Origin: Kocuria soli
GTDB taxonomy: Bacteria; Actinomycetota; Actinomycetes; Actinomycetales; Micrococcaceae
Assembly: GCF_003797835.1 (NCBI RefSeq)
Contig: NZ_RKMF01000005.1
Coordinates: 62,001 to 126,000, forward strand
Reading direction: 5' to 3'
DNA: 64,000 nt
Positions 34,635 to 43,832 of the stretch are shown piece after piece (position 1 is the stretch's first letter; the number at the start of each line of letters is the position of its first letter). The notes below the pieces were generated by a model that saw only the letters and a program-made list of their open reading frames with translations, did no database searches and was not told the origin of the DNA. The position numbers and the translations under genes are program-made.

Positions 34635-37600
34635 CAGACGTCACTGCTTCCAAGGTCGGGCCGCGTGTCGTCCGTCAAGGAATGGTTCTGGTCGTATGAA
34701 ACATGCGCAGGATTCTGGTGGCCTTCCTCGCTTTCGAAGACGAACTCGGTGCGAGTACGTGCCTCCCCTTGGAACTCACCCGTCCAACGGACGGACCATG
34801 CCGGTTCAGTTCTTCGGTCCTCGCGGGATCGGACCCCTTCCACCTCTTCCCAGGTGTCGCCTATGCGGTTGGTGCGGACGGTGAGTTCTTCGTCAAGACC
34901 AGATATGCGCTTGAGGTGCAATGGTCCACCCCACTTCATGGACCTGATTCCGAGACCCTTCCCTTGCGCGTCCTCGCCTTGCATCCCCTGCTCGTCCGTG
35001 ATCTCGAGGCCGCCGTCGAGCAAGAACCAGGAATGCAGCGTGTGGCGCTCATCGTCCTGTGTCACGACGTGGTCCTCGATGACGAGCCGACGGCCCGGAT
35101 GGTACGTGACGGTTCGTTCAGATTCCCATCCGTCGTGGGGCACCGCAGTCACGATCCGGTATCCGCCGTCGTCAAGACGATCGAAGGAGACCAGCCCGGA
35201 TCCGTACGGCGCACGACGGCGGTCATGGAGCCTCGAGTCGACACTCACGGTTGAATGGGCAGCGCAGGATTCCATGTACTGGCGAATAGGATCTGAGTAA
35301 TAGAAGCCGTTGCTGCGCAATGGCGAGTCCTGCGGCAGCAGATCGCCATAGCGGTATCGGCCCCCGTCCACCAGAATTTCCTGGCCGTCTTCGAACCACA
35401 CCAGGCTTTGATCGTCACAGTGCTTATGCGTCCGGGAGTGGAATCCCGCCGTGACAGCCAGGTAGCTCGCATTTCTCCCCTCCTGCTCATCGGCATTGAG
35501 CCGACGCACGATCGCATAGCCCGTCTCCGGGAGGACCAAGGCGTCGTCGGTCGGGGCGACACCGCGGGCACCCTTGGACAGGACCCAGTCCGTTGTTGCC
35601 GACGAGGACGTGTCGGTGGCGTCCAGACGGCCTTGGGCAGAGTCCCCCAACTGAAGCACCTGGCCTTGCGGCAGGATCATCCAGCCCAGAGCGTCGGCGG
35701 CCTTCCCAATGCGGCTCACAACCTCGGGATCCTGTACGGCACCGAGGCTTATGGCGCCCTCGAAGGAGTTCAAGAGCATCCGGTGGTACTCCGGGGAATG
35801 CTCGGCGTGGCCGCCGTCGGACAGGAACTGTGTGGCCGTCATGATGCGAAGTCGGGAATCGCCCTGAGCCTTGAGGGCTTTCATTCCCGGAAGTTGCGGA
35901 AATGCCCGGGACAGGACCACCTGGCTGACGGCCGAGTAGTACCCGTGATTGTTCCGGGGGTTGAAGGAATCGGGACGCCAATGGGCATCGCGCTGACGCA
36001 GTGTCGACGCCACCAATGTGTTGAAGTCGGAATCGGAGACCGCAGAGGACCCTGCCACGGCGCGGATCAGCCCCTGCAAAGCCACGGATCGGTACGCCAA
36101 GGCCATGTCGTACCACGCCATGGTGGATGGATCGATGACCGGGAAGTACGTTGCCCACCGCAAAGCCCGTTGAACCGCCCACTCGAGATAGTGTGCGCTG
36201 CCAGTCTCTTCCCAGGCTTCAAGGACTGGTGTGAGGAACTCCCAGCTGTGCAGGTACATCTGCAACGTCCGGTCAAGTTCCTCGACCTGGAGCCAGTCGA
36301 AGTCTTCCGGGATGGCAATGGCCGGGAATCCGTGATTGGACCAGCCGTCCGCAATGATCTCGTCGGCGGTCCGGACGGGGTCGTACTGCGGCTGGCCCGT
36401 ATGGACGGTGAGATACCGAAGTGCCTCATGACGGCTGAGATTGCGCAGATCATTGCGCAGCGCAAGCGCATCGTATGGCTCGGAGAGTGGATCATCGGCG
36501 GGCCTGAACGGCAGAAACCCGACGTTCTCGTACGGAGCGTCGTAGAGGTCTGCAATGGCCGCCCAGGACCGTGCTTGGCGTACCCACTCCGCCCCCTTGA
36601 CCGACATGGCCAGGCGCCTTTCAGGATCATTCAGCAGTTCGTTGAGCACCTGCGCCAGGTCGGCCGGGTCACCTGCAGTGAAAGTTGCGGCAGCTCCGCT
36701 CTGGTCGGCGATTTCCCGTAGGGCATCGACGTCGGAGACCACAACGGCCCGGCCCGTGGAAAAGGCTTCGAAGGGTTTGAGGGGTGTGACCAGGCGGCAC
36801 ACGGTCCGGTCCTTGCGTGGCACCACGAAGAGGTCGATCAAGCTGTAGTAGTTGAGAACGCTCTCGTGCGGGACCCGTCCCGTGAAGATCACACGATCCG
36901 CGACGCCCAGGTTCTTGGCCAGGTGCTCCAGTGAAGACCGCACCGGTCCGTCTCCGACGAGCAGTAACCATGTCTCCGGTTGTTCTTGTAGGACGGTTCG
37001 GAATGCAGTGAGCAGCGTGTCAATGCCCTCGTACTCGACCACGGACGTGATGTACCCGATCACCGGGGCCTCAGGCGGAATCCCCAGTTCGGCCTTGAGT
37101 GTCAGGTCCGGTTCGATAACCGGGAACTCGTCCGGCTGGACGCCGTTGGGGGTCACGGAGACCTTGGCGGCTTCCTCACCGCGCTCGACGATGTGGTCCT
37201 TCATGACCTCGGCGAGCGTGGTCACCCGGTCCGAAAGCGCCCGAGCAGCATCCTCCCGCGCGCGGCGCAGCGTGTAGGCCTCGGGCAGACCGTAGCGGTC
37301 GTAGTCGCGAGTCAGGTCTCGGCCCGACTTGGTCTCGATGCGGGAGAGCCACGATTCTTCCCAGAACCCGCGGCTCTCGTAGACCACAGGGAGTCCGAAG
37401 GCCTGGGCCACCGGGTGGGCGATCATGTGATTCACGAAATCCGAATGGCAGTGCAGCACGCTTGGGCGCACGCGCGCCACCAACTCGGACAATTCTCGGA
37501 CGTTCAGTTCCAACCATTCGTCCCACGGCAGGGTTCCGCGCGGTTGCCCTTCGGGTAGGTGATAGGTCACCCCGTCCAGAAGCACTTCGGGTTCTTCGAC

Positions 37601-40090
37601 GGCCTCGGGGACACCCCCGGCCTGCCGGAAGGCGTGGACGTCGTAACCCTTCTGCACCTGCGCTTGGGCAAGGTAGTGCGTGCGTAGGGTGTAGCCGGTT
37701 TGAGTCTCCGGAATGGCCTTTCCGACGACGTGCAGCACACGACCGGCCACAGGCTCGAAAGATTCCGGGGGCTCACAGTTCAGAGTGATCTCACCGCGCA
37801 TCATGGCGATTTCCGAGGTTCGGATCTCGATGGTCCGGCGGTCCTTGTCGCTGCCCGTCACCGTGAGCACGCTGTTGAGCAATTCCAGGCTGCGGAGCCA
37901 GTAACCGCGTGAGTAGAGGTCCTTGGCCAGGTGACGTCGCTGGGCGAGCGTCAGCGGGATCGCGTCGGTCTTGTGGCGCCACTGCTCGTAGACGTACAGC
38001 GGATCCTGGATGTACGGCAGGTACTGGGCGAAGTCTGCTCCCCCGAGGATCGTGCGACGTGGGACATCGGGCGGCAACAGCGGCAGGATGGCGGCGACCA
38101 GCTTGAGTTCACGTTCCAGATCGTCCTGGTGGACCTTGGCCAGTTGCTTGACCTTCTTGGAGGTCGACGCCAGTTTCTGCTCGACGTCTTCGACACCCCT
38201 GTTCTCGACAGCGGTGGCCTCGGCCTGACGGGCGCTCACGAGCGCGAGTCTCTGCTCGAGTGCGTCCAGCCGTGTCCGTAGCACCGCCGCCTCGAAGTCG
38301 GATTTGATTTCGGGCACTTCAACCCCCTTGTAGACAGGGTCCTGTTCGACGGTCACACCGTCCTGGTCGATGGTGATGCCCCAGATCTGACCGGCCCGCT
38401 GGACCCTGAGCCAGGCGGTATCGGCCTTCACCCGGCTCGAAACCACCGACCAAGGATCCTGGGTCGACTCACCGAGCACCGTGGTGAAGAAGCCCCGGCG
38501 GGCCTTCTGCTCCACGTGGAAGCCTGCGGCCTTGTTCTTCTTGCCCCAGCGGCCCGAGACCCAATTCTCGGGTCGGCCGTCCTCCGCATAGGACACCTTG
38601 GGTCGGGCACCACCGGCCAGCCAGTTGACCGTGAACCGGCGGCCGTCAGCGGTCTGCAGTTCCAACGCTTGGTCTCGATAGCGTGGTTTGACCCCTGAGT
38701 CCGTGTGCCAGAGCTGTCTGGCCACCACCTCGTCAGTGCTGTCGAAGACATCCGTGACCACCATGAGGTCCAGAGCCGGCAGATAGACGATCCGGCGGGT
38801 GAGTCGCACGCCGTCGTAGTTCGAGTCCACCACGGTCATGTCGTGCACGGTGTCCGTGAAGTCCACCGATTGCAGGGTCACGTGCCCTTCGCGGTCGTAG
38901 TCCTTGCCGTCGATCACGACGAGGTTGTGGCCTGCCCGGGAACGGAGATACCGGCGGAACGGGTCCTTGGGCTCGTACATGTACGACCCGGGATCGGTGA
39001 TCCAGTCGAAGCCGTTGGCGAAGAAGGTCAGACCGCCCCTGTCCTCGTGGTGGTGGGCCGAATAGGCCCTGCCGAACCGAAGGCTGTAGTGACTGTGTTC
39101 TGCGAAGGATCCGTCCTGCTCACCCCAGCCCGAGCGTCCCATGACGTAGCCATTTGAGGCGGCAACGGCAGTAGCGGCCGGTGGCATGCCTGCAGTTCCC
39201 TGGCTGGCCACGTACTCGAGTTCCGGGAACCCCATATCCGTGACCTCACGGAGGTGAGTGTCCCCGATCGGCACCATCGTTCCATCGGGTCTCGTGGCGT
39301 GCGCCAGGAACGTAGCGGCCTGAGCGAGTTGGGCGGCAACGGACTCAGGAACCCTTCCCCCTTCCTGGGCGACACGGTCCCACGTCTTCTGCCACCACGA
39401 GATGTTCATCCGGTGGTAGTCGATCGAGCCTTCGTCGTTGGCACCGTTCTCGTCGAAAGACACCTCGAAGAGACGGGCCAATCGACCGATGCTCAGGTCG
39501 CGCCACTTGTCATGTCGCAGAAAGCTCGAGAGCACGAACAGTCCAATGTTCTGGTGCAGGGCGTGATTGGCGTGGGACTGGTGCTCCTCGTCGGCCAGCC
39601 ATTCGCCGTGGGTCTCGAGCGCACCGAGGAGCACGCCCCGTTCCTCGTCGGTCTTGGCCAGCGGCCAGCCAAACACCAGTTCCTGGGCCCGCAGGCCGTC
39701 TGCCATGTCCACCCAAGAAAACTGGGAGGCCGGCGCATCGGGATGGTTGTGCTCGATCCAGGACCGCACCGTGGCAAGCCAGAACTGGCGGGCCTCCTCC
39801 GAACCGTCTGTCGCGGAATGGCGTACGGGTGAGAGCCAGCGCAGAGCGTGGAACTGGAACTGCCAGTTGCGTGAGCCGAAGGGGTCGGCCGACCAGTCGT
39901 CGTAGCCATCGGTCTTCCACACAGCGTGCGGGGCCAGCTGCAAGGAGCCGGACATGACCTTGGCAGCCCGATCGTCGTTGTTGTCCCGGCGTTCGAACCC
40001 GGCTCCCACACACTGCCGCGTGCAGACGTCCTCGTTGACGTCGTAGCGCTGTAGCAGATCCTGGATCGTGCCGCTGTCGGTGTCTGTCAT
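34634..40090 (-). CDS. Giant three-part protein: heparinase II/III-like, GT4 glycosyltransferase, heparinase II/III-like
   Basis: This is an 1818-residue single reading frame. Residues about 45-590 form a heparinase II/III-like lyase (NHALHQNIGLF at 175, DYHRMN at 224, HHHEDRGGLTF at 346). A charged coiled coil spans about 598-665. Residues about 783-1180 are a GT4 glycosyltransferase (IPETQTGYTLRTH near 793, SVTPNGVQPDEF near 978, LKPFEAFSTGRAVVVSD with the acidic EX7-type site at 1104). A second, divergent lyase module fills about 1250-1790 (HAEHSPEYHRM at 1428, HKHCDDQSLVWF at 1555). There is no signal peptide. The ATG at 40088-40090 excludes an unrelated 50-codon extension. Build-and-cut of one polymer is the inferred role. 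Confidence 0.85.
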   Translation of the reverse strand: MTDTDSGTIQDLLQRYDVNEDVCTRQCVGAGFERRDNNDDRAAKVMSGSLQLAPHAVWKTDGYDDWSADPFGSRNWQFQFHALRWLSPVRHSATDGSEEARQFWLATVRSWIEHNHPDAPASQFSWVDMADGLRAQELVFGWPLAKTDEERGVLLGALETHGEWLADEEHQSHANHALHQNIGLFVLSSFLRHDKWRDLSIGRLARLFEVSFDENGANDEGSIDYHRMNISWWQKTWDRVAQEGGRVPESVAAQLAQAATFLAHATRPDGTMVPIGDTHLREVTDMGFPELEYVASQGTAGMPPAATAVAASNGYVMGRSGWGEQDGSFAEHSHYSLRFGRAYSAHHHEDRGGLTFFANGFDWITDPGSYMYEPKDPFRRYLRSRAGHNLVVIDGKDYDREGHVTLQSVDFTDTVHDMTVVDSNYDGVRLTRRIVYLPALDLMVVTDVFDSTDEVVARQLWHTDSGVKPRYRDQALELQTADGRRFTVNWLAGGARPKVSYAEDGRPENWVSGRWGKKNKAAGFHVEQKARRGFFTTVLGESTQDPWSVVSSRVKADTAWLRVQRAGQIWGITIDQDGVTVEQDPVYKGVEVPEIKSDFEAAVLRTRLDALEQRLALVSARQAEATAVENRGVEDVEQKLASTSKKVKQLAKVHQDDLERELKLVAAILPLLPPDVPRRTILGGADFAQYLPYIQDPLYVYEQWRHKTDAIPLTLAQRRHLAKDLYSRGYWLRSLELLNSVLTVTGSDKDRRTIEIRTSEIAMMRGEITLNCEPPESFEPVAGRVLHVVGKAIPETQTGYTLRTHYLAQAQVQKGYDVHAFRQAGGVPEAVEEPEVLLDGVTYHLPEGQPRGTLPWDEWLELNVRELSELVARVRPSVLHCHSDFVNHMIAHPVAQAFGLPVVYESRGFWEESWLSRIETKSGRDLTRDYDRYGLPEAYTLRRAREDAARALSDRVTTLAEVMKDHIVERGEEAAKVSVTPNGVQPDEFPVIEPDLTLKAELGIPPEAPVIGYITSVVEYEGIDTLLTAFRTVLQEQPETWLLLVGDGPVRSSLEHLAKNLGVADRVIFTGRVPHESVLNYYSLIDLFVVPRKDRTVCRLVTPLKPFEAFSTGRAVVVSDVDALREIADQSGAAATFTAGDPADLAQVLNELLNDPERRLAMSVKGAEWVRQARSWAAIADLYDAPYENVGFLPFRPADDPLSEPYDALALRNDLRNLSRHEALRYLTVHTGQPQYDPVRTADEIIADGWSNHGFPAIAIPEDFDWLQVEELDRTLQMYLHSWEFLTPVLEAWEETGSAHYLEWAVQRALRWATYFPVIDPSTMAWYDMALAYRSVALQGLIRAVAGSSAVSDSDFNTLVASTLRQRDAHWRPDSFNPRNNHGYYSAVSQVVLSRAFPQLPGMKALKAQGDSRLRIMTATQFLSDGGHAEHSPEYHRMLLNSFEGAISLGAVQDPEVVSRIGKAADALGWMILPQGQVLQLGDSAQGRLDATDTSSSATTDWVLSKGARGVAPTDDALVLPETGYAIVRRLNADEQEGRNASYLAVTAGFHSRTHKHCDDQSLVWFEDGQEILVDGGRYRYGDLLPQDSPLRSNGFYYSDPIRQYMESCAAHSTVSVDSRLHDRRRAPYGSGLVSFDRLDDGGYRIVTAVPHDGWESERTVTYHPGRRLVIEDHVVTQDDERHTLHSWFLLDGGLEITDEQGMQGEDAQGKGLGIRSMKWGGPLHLKRISGLDEELTVRTNRIGDTWEEVEGVRSREDRRTEPAWSVRWTGEFQGEARTRTEFVFESEEGHQNPAHVSYDQNHSLTDDTRPDLGSSDV

Positions 40091-40097
40091 GGAGAAC

Positions 40098-42350
40098 CTA
40101 TCCCGCAGGGGTCGACGCGCGTCGGCCTCCGAGCTGATCGTAGATATCGGACACGATGCCTGCCACGCCGGACCATTGGCGGTTTTCAACCACCCAGGTG
40201 CGGCCGCGTTCGGCGAGATCCTGGCGTTGCTGCGGGTCATTCAGCAGCTGCTCCAGGACCCGTACCAGGTCGTCGGTGTCACCCTTGCGGTGCAACAGGC
40301 CGTTGACACCGGGTGTGATGATTTCGGCCAGGGCCGCGACGTCCGAGGCGACCACGGCCTTCTGCATGGCCAGGGCCTCAAACGGCTTGAGTGGCGAGAC
40401 CATCTCGCAGACCGGAAGCGGGAGTCGCGGGAACGGGGCAATGTCCACCAGCGAGTAATACCGCTCGACGTCCTGGTGAGGTACCCGGCCTGTGAACCGC
40501 ACCAAGCCCTCCAGTCCTCGCTCCTGGACGATCCCCTGGAACTTCTCCAACTCCGCACCGTCGCCCACGATCAGCACGGCGAAGTCGTCGCGGTTTCGGC
40601 CCAGGATCTCCGCGGCGTCGATCAGCAGACCGAGACCCTCGTAGTCCAGAACCGATCCCACGTAGCCGATCACTGTCTTGCCCTGCAGACCCAGCTCAGC
40701 CTCCAGACCGGAGTCGCGGTCCTGAGGCTGGAACCGGTCTCCGTTGACGGCGTTGGGCACCACCGTGATCTTGTCGCCGTCCACCCCGCGGCTGATGAGT
40801 TCGTCCTTGAGCGCCTGGGTGATGGCCAGGACGTGGGTGGCCTCGGCTGCGGCGTCGGCCTCCATACGGGCCATGAACTTGTACATGCCACCCTGTGCCC
40901 ACTCGGGATCGCGTGATCCTCGGGTGACTTCCCAGAGCCCGCGCACTTCGTAAATGGACGGAATCCCCAGGCGATTGGCGGTGGCCACGGCGGCCAGTCC
41001 GTTCCAGTGGTTGGAGGCCGCGTGCAGGATCGCGGGGCGCTCGGACCGCGCCGTCCTCTCCAGAGCGCGGGAGTAGCGCTCCACGTAGGAGGTGATGGGG
41101 CTCTTCTTCTCGATTCCCGCGGTGATGCTGAGCCGGTGGTACGGGACACCGTCCACCACGTCGGTCTCCGGAATGGGACCGAGTTCGGCCATGCCCGGCA
41201 TGTCGTACGGATACCCGAGTCGGGTCACGCCGCGAACGTCCCAGCCCTGGTCCCGCAGTCCGGTCAGAAGACCGTGCGTTCGGGTGCTGTAGCCGGCGGA
41301 GTGATACGGCAAGGAGTTGTGCAGCAGGTAGAAGATCCGATCCCCCACCGCGTCGTATGCACTGCGGTCCCGACGATGCGGGAACGGAAAACCTTGCTTG
41401 GCCAGCTGATAGTTGGACGGGGTCGAGTTCTTCCGCAACCGTTCGTCGTGCTGCCGTGCCCAACCGTCCTCCGGCTCCAGACGACGGTACTCCGCCAGCA
41501 ACCGCCGGGCACCTGGCAACCGGTTGTCCCTCAGATCACGACGGATCGCCAGACGTAGGGACCAACGGGACACGGCCCGGTCCGGCAACTGGTGCATGAG
41601 TTCGATGGCCCGGGTCCGCCGCCCTCGTTGCAGACTGAACAGCAGCTTGGCAAGGACGTACTCGTCCTCCGACAACCACGCGGGCTTGGGATAGTCCCAG
41701 GCGGCCTCCGGCTCAAGGGCCTGTTCCACGACGGCGCGGGTGATGCGGTCGGGGCTTTCGGCAAGGATCGGCAAGGCCGCGTCCAATGACGACGGGATGA
41801 CGAAGTCCAGTGAACGCCGGTGCTGGTCCGGACGCTGCTCAAGTGCTGCCACCAGTGCGTCATACGCCTCGAGAACGGCCGGCATACGTTCCTTGTCGCC
41901 GGTGCCGGCGTCGACCAACAACTCCAGGGCGTCCAGGTTGGCCGGGTCCTCCGCCAACGCGTTCTTGAGGGCTTCGAAGGCTGCCCCGTAGTTGCGCGAC
42001 TCCATGAGCCGGAGTGCGTACAGTTGCCAGGCCGTCGAATCGTGCGGCTGATCCAACAGCAACCGACGGAGATGGTCGACCGCCTCGGCAGAGTTTCCAC
42101 CGTCACGGGCCTCCGCGGAACGTCCGAGGGCTTGTGCCCGCACACTAGCCGCGCGTTCGGCCTCCCGTTCACGGTCGGCCTCGAGCTCTGCGGCCACCCG
42201 TTCGGCGAGCGTCTCGGCCGCCAGGCTCGCGTCGGCGTCGGGGGCGGAAGTAGCCTGCACCTCGAGTCCGGAGGGGGTCAACCACTGAGCCGTGGTCCGA
42301 CGCAGGTGCCAGAGTCGACGTCGTGCGTCGTCGTACATGGGGGGTGCCAT
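40098..42350 (-). CDS. GT4 glycosyltransferase with N-terminal helical/TPR region
   Basis: This 750-residue protein has a coiled-coil and TPR-like N-terminal third (a charged Glu/Arg/Ala helix, then YALRLMESRNYGAAFEALKNAL). The GT4 part begins near LHNSLPYHSAGYSTRTHGL and has VVPNAVNGDRF, VGDGAELEKF and LKPFEALAMQKAVVASD. It is closely related to the glycosyltransferase module of the downstream giant protein, 7 bp away. The ATG at 42348-42350 follows AAGGAC. It lies in the same operon and probably adds one sugar of the repeat unit; donor and linkage are unknown. Confidence 0.85.
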   Translation of the reverse strand: MAPPMYDDARRRLWHLRRTTAQWLTPSGLEVQATSAPDADASLAAETLAERVAAELEADREREAERAASVRAQALGRSAEARDGGNSAEAVDHLRRLLLDQPHDSTAWQLYALRLMESRNYGAAFEALKNALAEDPANLDALELLVDAGTGDKERMPAVLEAYDALVAALEQRPDQHRRSLDFVIPSSLDAALPILAESPDRITRAVVEQALEPEAAWDYPKPAWLSEDEYVLAKLLFSLQRGRRTRAIELMHQLPDRAVSRWSLRLAIRRDLRDNRLPGARRLLAEYRRLEPEDGWARQHDERLRKNSTPSNYQLAKQGFPFPHRRDRSAYDAVGDRIFYLLHNSLPYHSAGYSTRTHGLLTGLRDQGWDVRGVTRLGYPYDMPGMAELGPIPETDVVDGVPYHRLSITAGIEKKSPITSYVERYSRALERTARSERPAILHAASNHWNGLAAVATANRLGIPSIYEVRGLWEVTRGSRDPEWAQGGMYKFMARMEADAAAEATHVLAITQALKDELISRGVDGDKITVVPNAVNGDRFQPQDRDSGLEAELGLQGKTVIGYVGSVLDYEGLGLLIDAAEILGRNRDDFAVLIVGDGAELEKFQGIVQERGLEGLVRFTGRVPHQDVERYYSLVDIAPFPRLPLPVCEMVSPLKPFEALAMQKAVVASDVAALAEIITPGVNGLLHRKGDTDDLVRVLEQLLNDPQQRQDLAERGRTWVVENRQWSGVAGIVSDIYDQLGGRRASTPAG

Positions 42351-42409
42351 GGTGGGGTCCTTGTCCTAACCGGCGGGGAGGGGGTGGTACGGAGGGGCAA
42401 AGAAAGGCG

Positions 42410-42440
42410 GTGGGGTGCGGGCTTGGTGCCCGCACCCCAC
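42410..42440 (-). terminator. Terminator-like hairpin downstream of wecC
   Basis: A perfect 13-bp stem GTGGGGTGCGGGC/GCCCGCACCCCAC has a 5-nt loop. On the minus strand it begins 4 bp after the wecC stop and is followed by CGCCTTTCTTTG. It would partly insulate wecC from the glycosyltransferase genes below; read-through is possible. Confidence 0.65.
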
Positions 42441-42444
42441 GGGC

Positions 42445-43707
42445 TCAGCGCCAGAGGCCCTTCGTGTCGACGACGGCCTTGCCTGCCAGGGCCGTCGCGG
42501 GAAGATCCTTGAACTCGTCGTGGTCCACGAGCAACAGCACGACGTCGGCGCGTTCGATTGCGTCGCGGTATTCCGCGAACTCGACGTTGGCCAGTCCCTC
42601 GAGTGCCTTCGGGAGGGCCTGGACATTGGGCTCGACGGCGAGCACGGTGGCATCGGGCGTGGAGCCGGCAAGCTCCTTGGTGATGTCCAGTGCCGGAGAC
42701 TCGCGCAGGTCGTCGATGTTGGCCTTGAACGCGAGTCCGAGGGCCGCGACCACGGGCGAAGCCTTGTGGGACACAGCGTCCCTGACTTTGTTGATCACCC
42801 AGTGGGGCTTGCCGTCGTTGACTTCACGGGCGGTCCGGATGAGGTTCGAGTTCTCGCGGTCGGAGGAGACGATGAACCACGGGTCGACGGCGATGCAGTG
42901 GCCACCCACGCCGGGGCCCGGCTGCAGGATGTTCACCCGGGGGTGGTGGTTGGCTAGCTCTATGAGCTCCCAGACGTCGATCCCGAGCTTGTCCGAAATC
43001 AGGGAGAGCTCGTTGGCGAAGGCGATGTTGACATCGCGGAAGGAGTTCTCCGTGAGTTTGGCCATCTCGGCCGTGACGTCGTCGGTCTCCAGGAGCTCGC
43101 CCTTGCAGAACGTCTCGTACACCGCCCGTCCGCGCTTGGCGGCTTCCGGGGTCATGCCGCCGATGATGCGGTCGTTGGTGATCAGTTCCTCCATCGCGCG
43201 CCCCGGAAGGATGCGCTCCGGGCAGTAGGCCAGGTGGATGAGCTTCTTGTCGCCCTGCGCCGCTTCCTCCGGATCGACCGTGAGATCGGGGCGGGCGCTG
43301 GTGAGCACCTCGGCGAGCTTCCGGGTGGTCAGCGGAGGCGAGGTCGACTCCAGGATCACGAGTTCATCGCCCTGCAGCAACGGAGCGATGTTGGCGGCTG
43401 CGGCCTCGATGAAGGAGGTGTCGCCCTCGTAGTTCTCCTTGAACGGAGTGGGAACCGCGATCACGTAGGCGTCCCCCGACTGCATGTCCGTGTGCGCGGT
43501 GAGGCTCCCGGAATCGACGGCCTTCTTGAGTTCCTCCTCCAAACCCGGCTCCACGATGGTGACCTCACCGCGAGACACACGGTCCACGACGGATTGATTC
43601 ACGTCGACGCCGCGGACCTGCACGCCACTGTTGGCCAGGGTCACGGCCGTGGGAAGGCCGATGTAACCGAGGCCGACGAAAACGACTGTCTGGAGATTCT
43701 GCGCCAT
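42445..43707 (-). CDS. wecC: UDP-N-acetyl-D-mannosamine dehydrogenase (UDP-ManNAcA forming)
   Basis: WecC oxidises UDP-ManNAc to UDP-ManNAcA with two NAD+. It has an N-terminal Rossmann motif (VGLGYIGLPTA), the TENSFRDVNIAFANEL helix, a GVGGHCIAVDP segment with the catalytic Cys, and a C-terminal UDP-binding domain (GLAFKANIDDLRESP). The 420-residue length is normal. WecC rather than a UDP-glucose dehydrogenase is preferred because wecB is present and the motif details fit. It has its own upstream gap of 125 bp and a terminator after it, so it may be transcribed separately from its neighbours. Confidence 0.93.
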   Translation of the reverse strand: MAQNLQTVVFVGLGYIGLPTAVTLANSGVQVRGVDVNQSVVDRVSRGEVTIVEPGLEEELKKAVDSGSLTAHTDMQSGDAYVIAVPTPFKENYEGDTSFIEAAAANIAPLLQGDELVILESTSPPLTTRKLAEVLTSARPDLTVDPEEAAQGDKKLIHLAYCPERILPGRAMEELITNDRIIGGMTPEAAKRGRAVYETFCKGELLETDDVTAEMAKLTENSFRDVNIAFANELSLISDKLGIDVWELIELANHHPRVNILQPGPGVGGHCIAVDPWFIVSSDRENSNLIRTAREVNDGKPHWVINKVRDAVSHKASPVVAALGLAFKANIDDLRESPALDITKELAGSTPDATVLAVEPNVQALPKALEGLANVEFAEYRDAIERADVVLLLVDHDEFKDLPATALAGKAVVDTKGLWR

Positions 43708-43832
43708 GGAAGGTTTTCCTTAGGGGTAGACGTTCATGACTGATCTTGACCGGCGGCCGAGATCACGGGCGGGTTGCCGGGGAAGCTATTGAAGGCAGAA
43801 AGCAATAGCAATGAATGCAGAACGCTTTGTCG

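Noticed and set aside
43785-43809. 7-bp inverted repeat GCTATTG/CAATAGC near the glycosyltransferase end
   Set aside because: Short stem, 11-nt loop and no T-tract; too weak to call a terminator.
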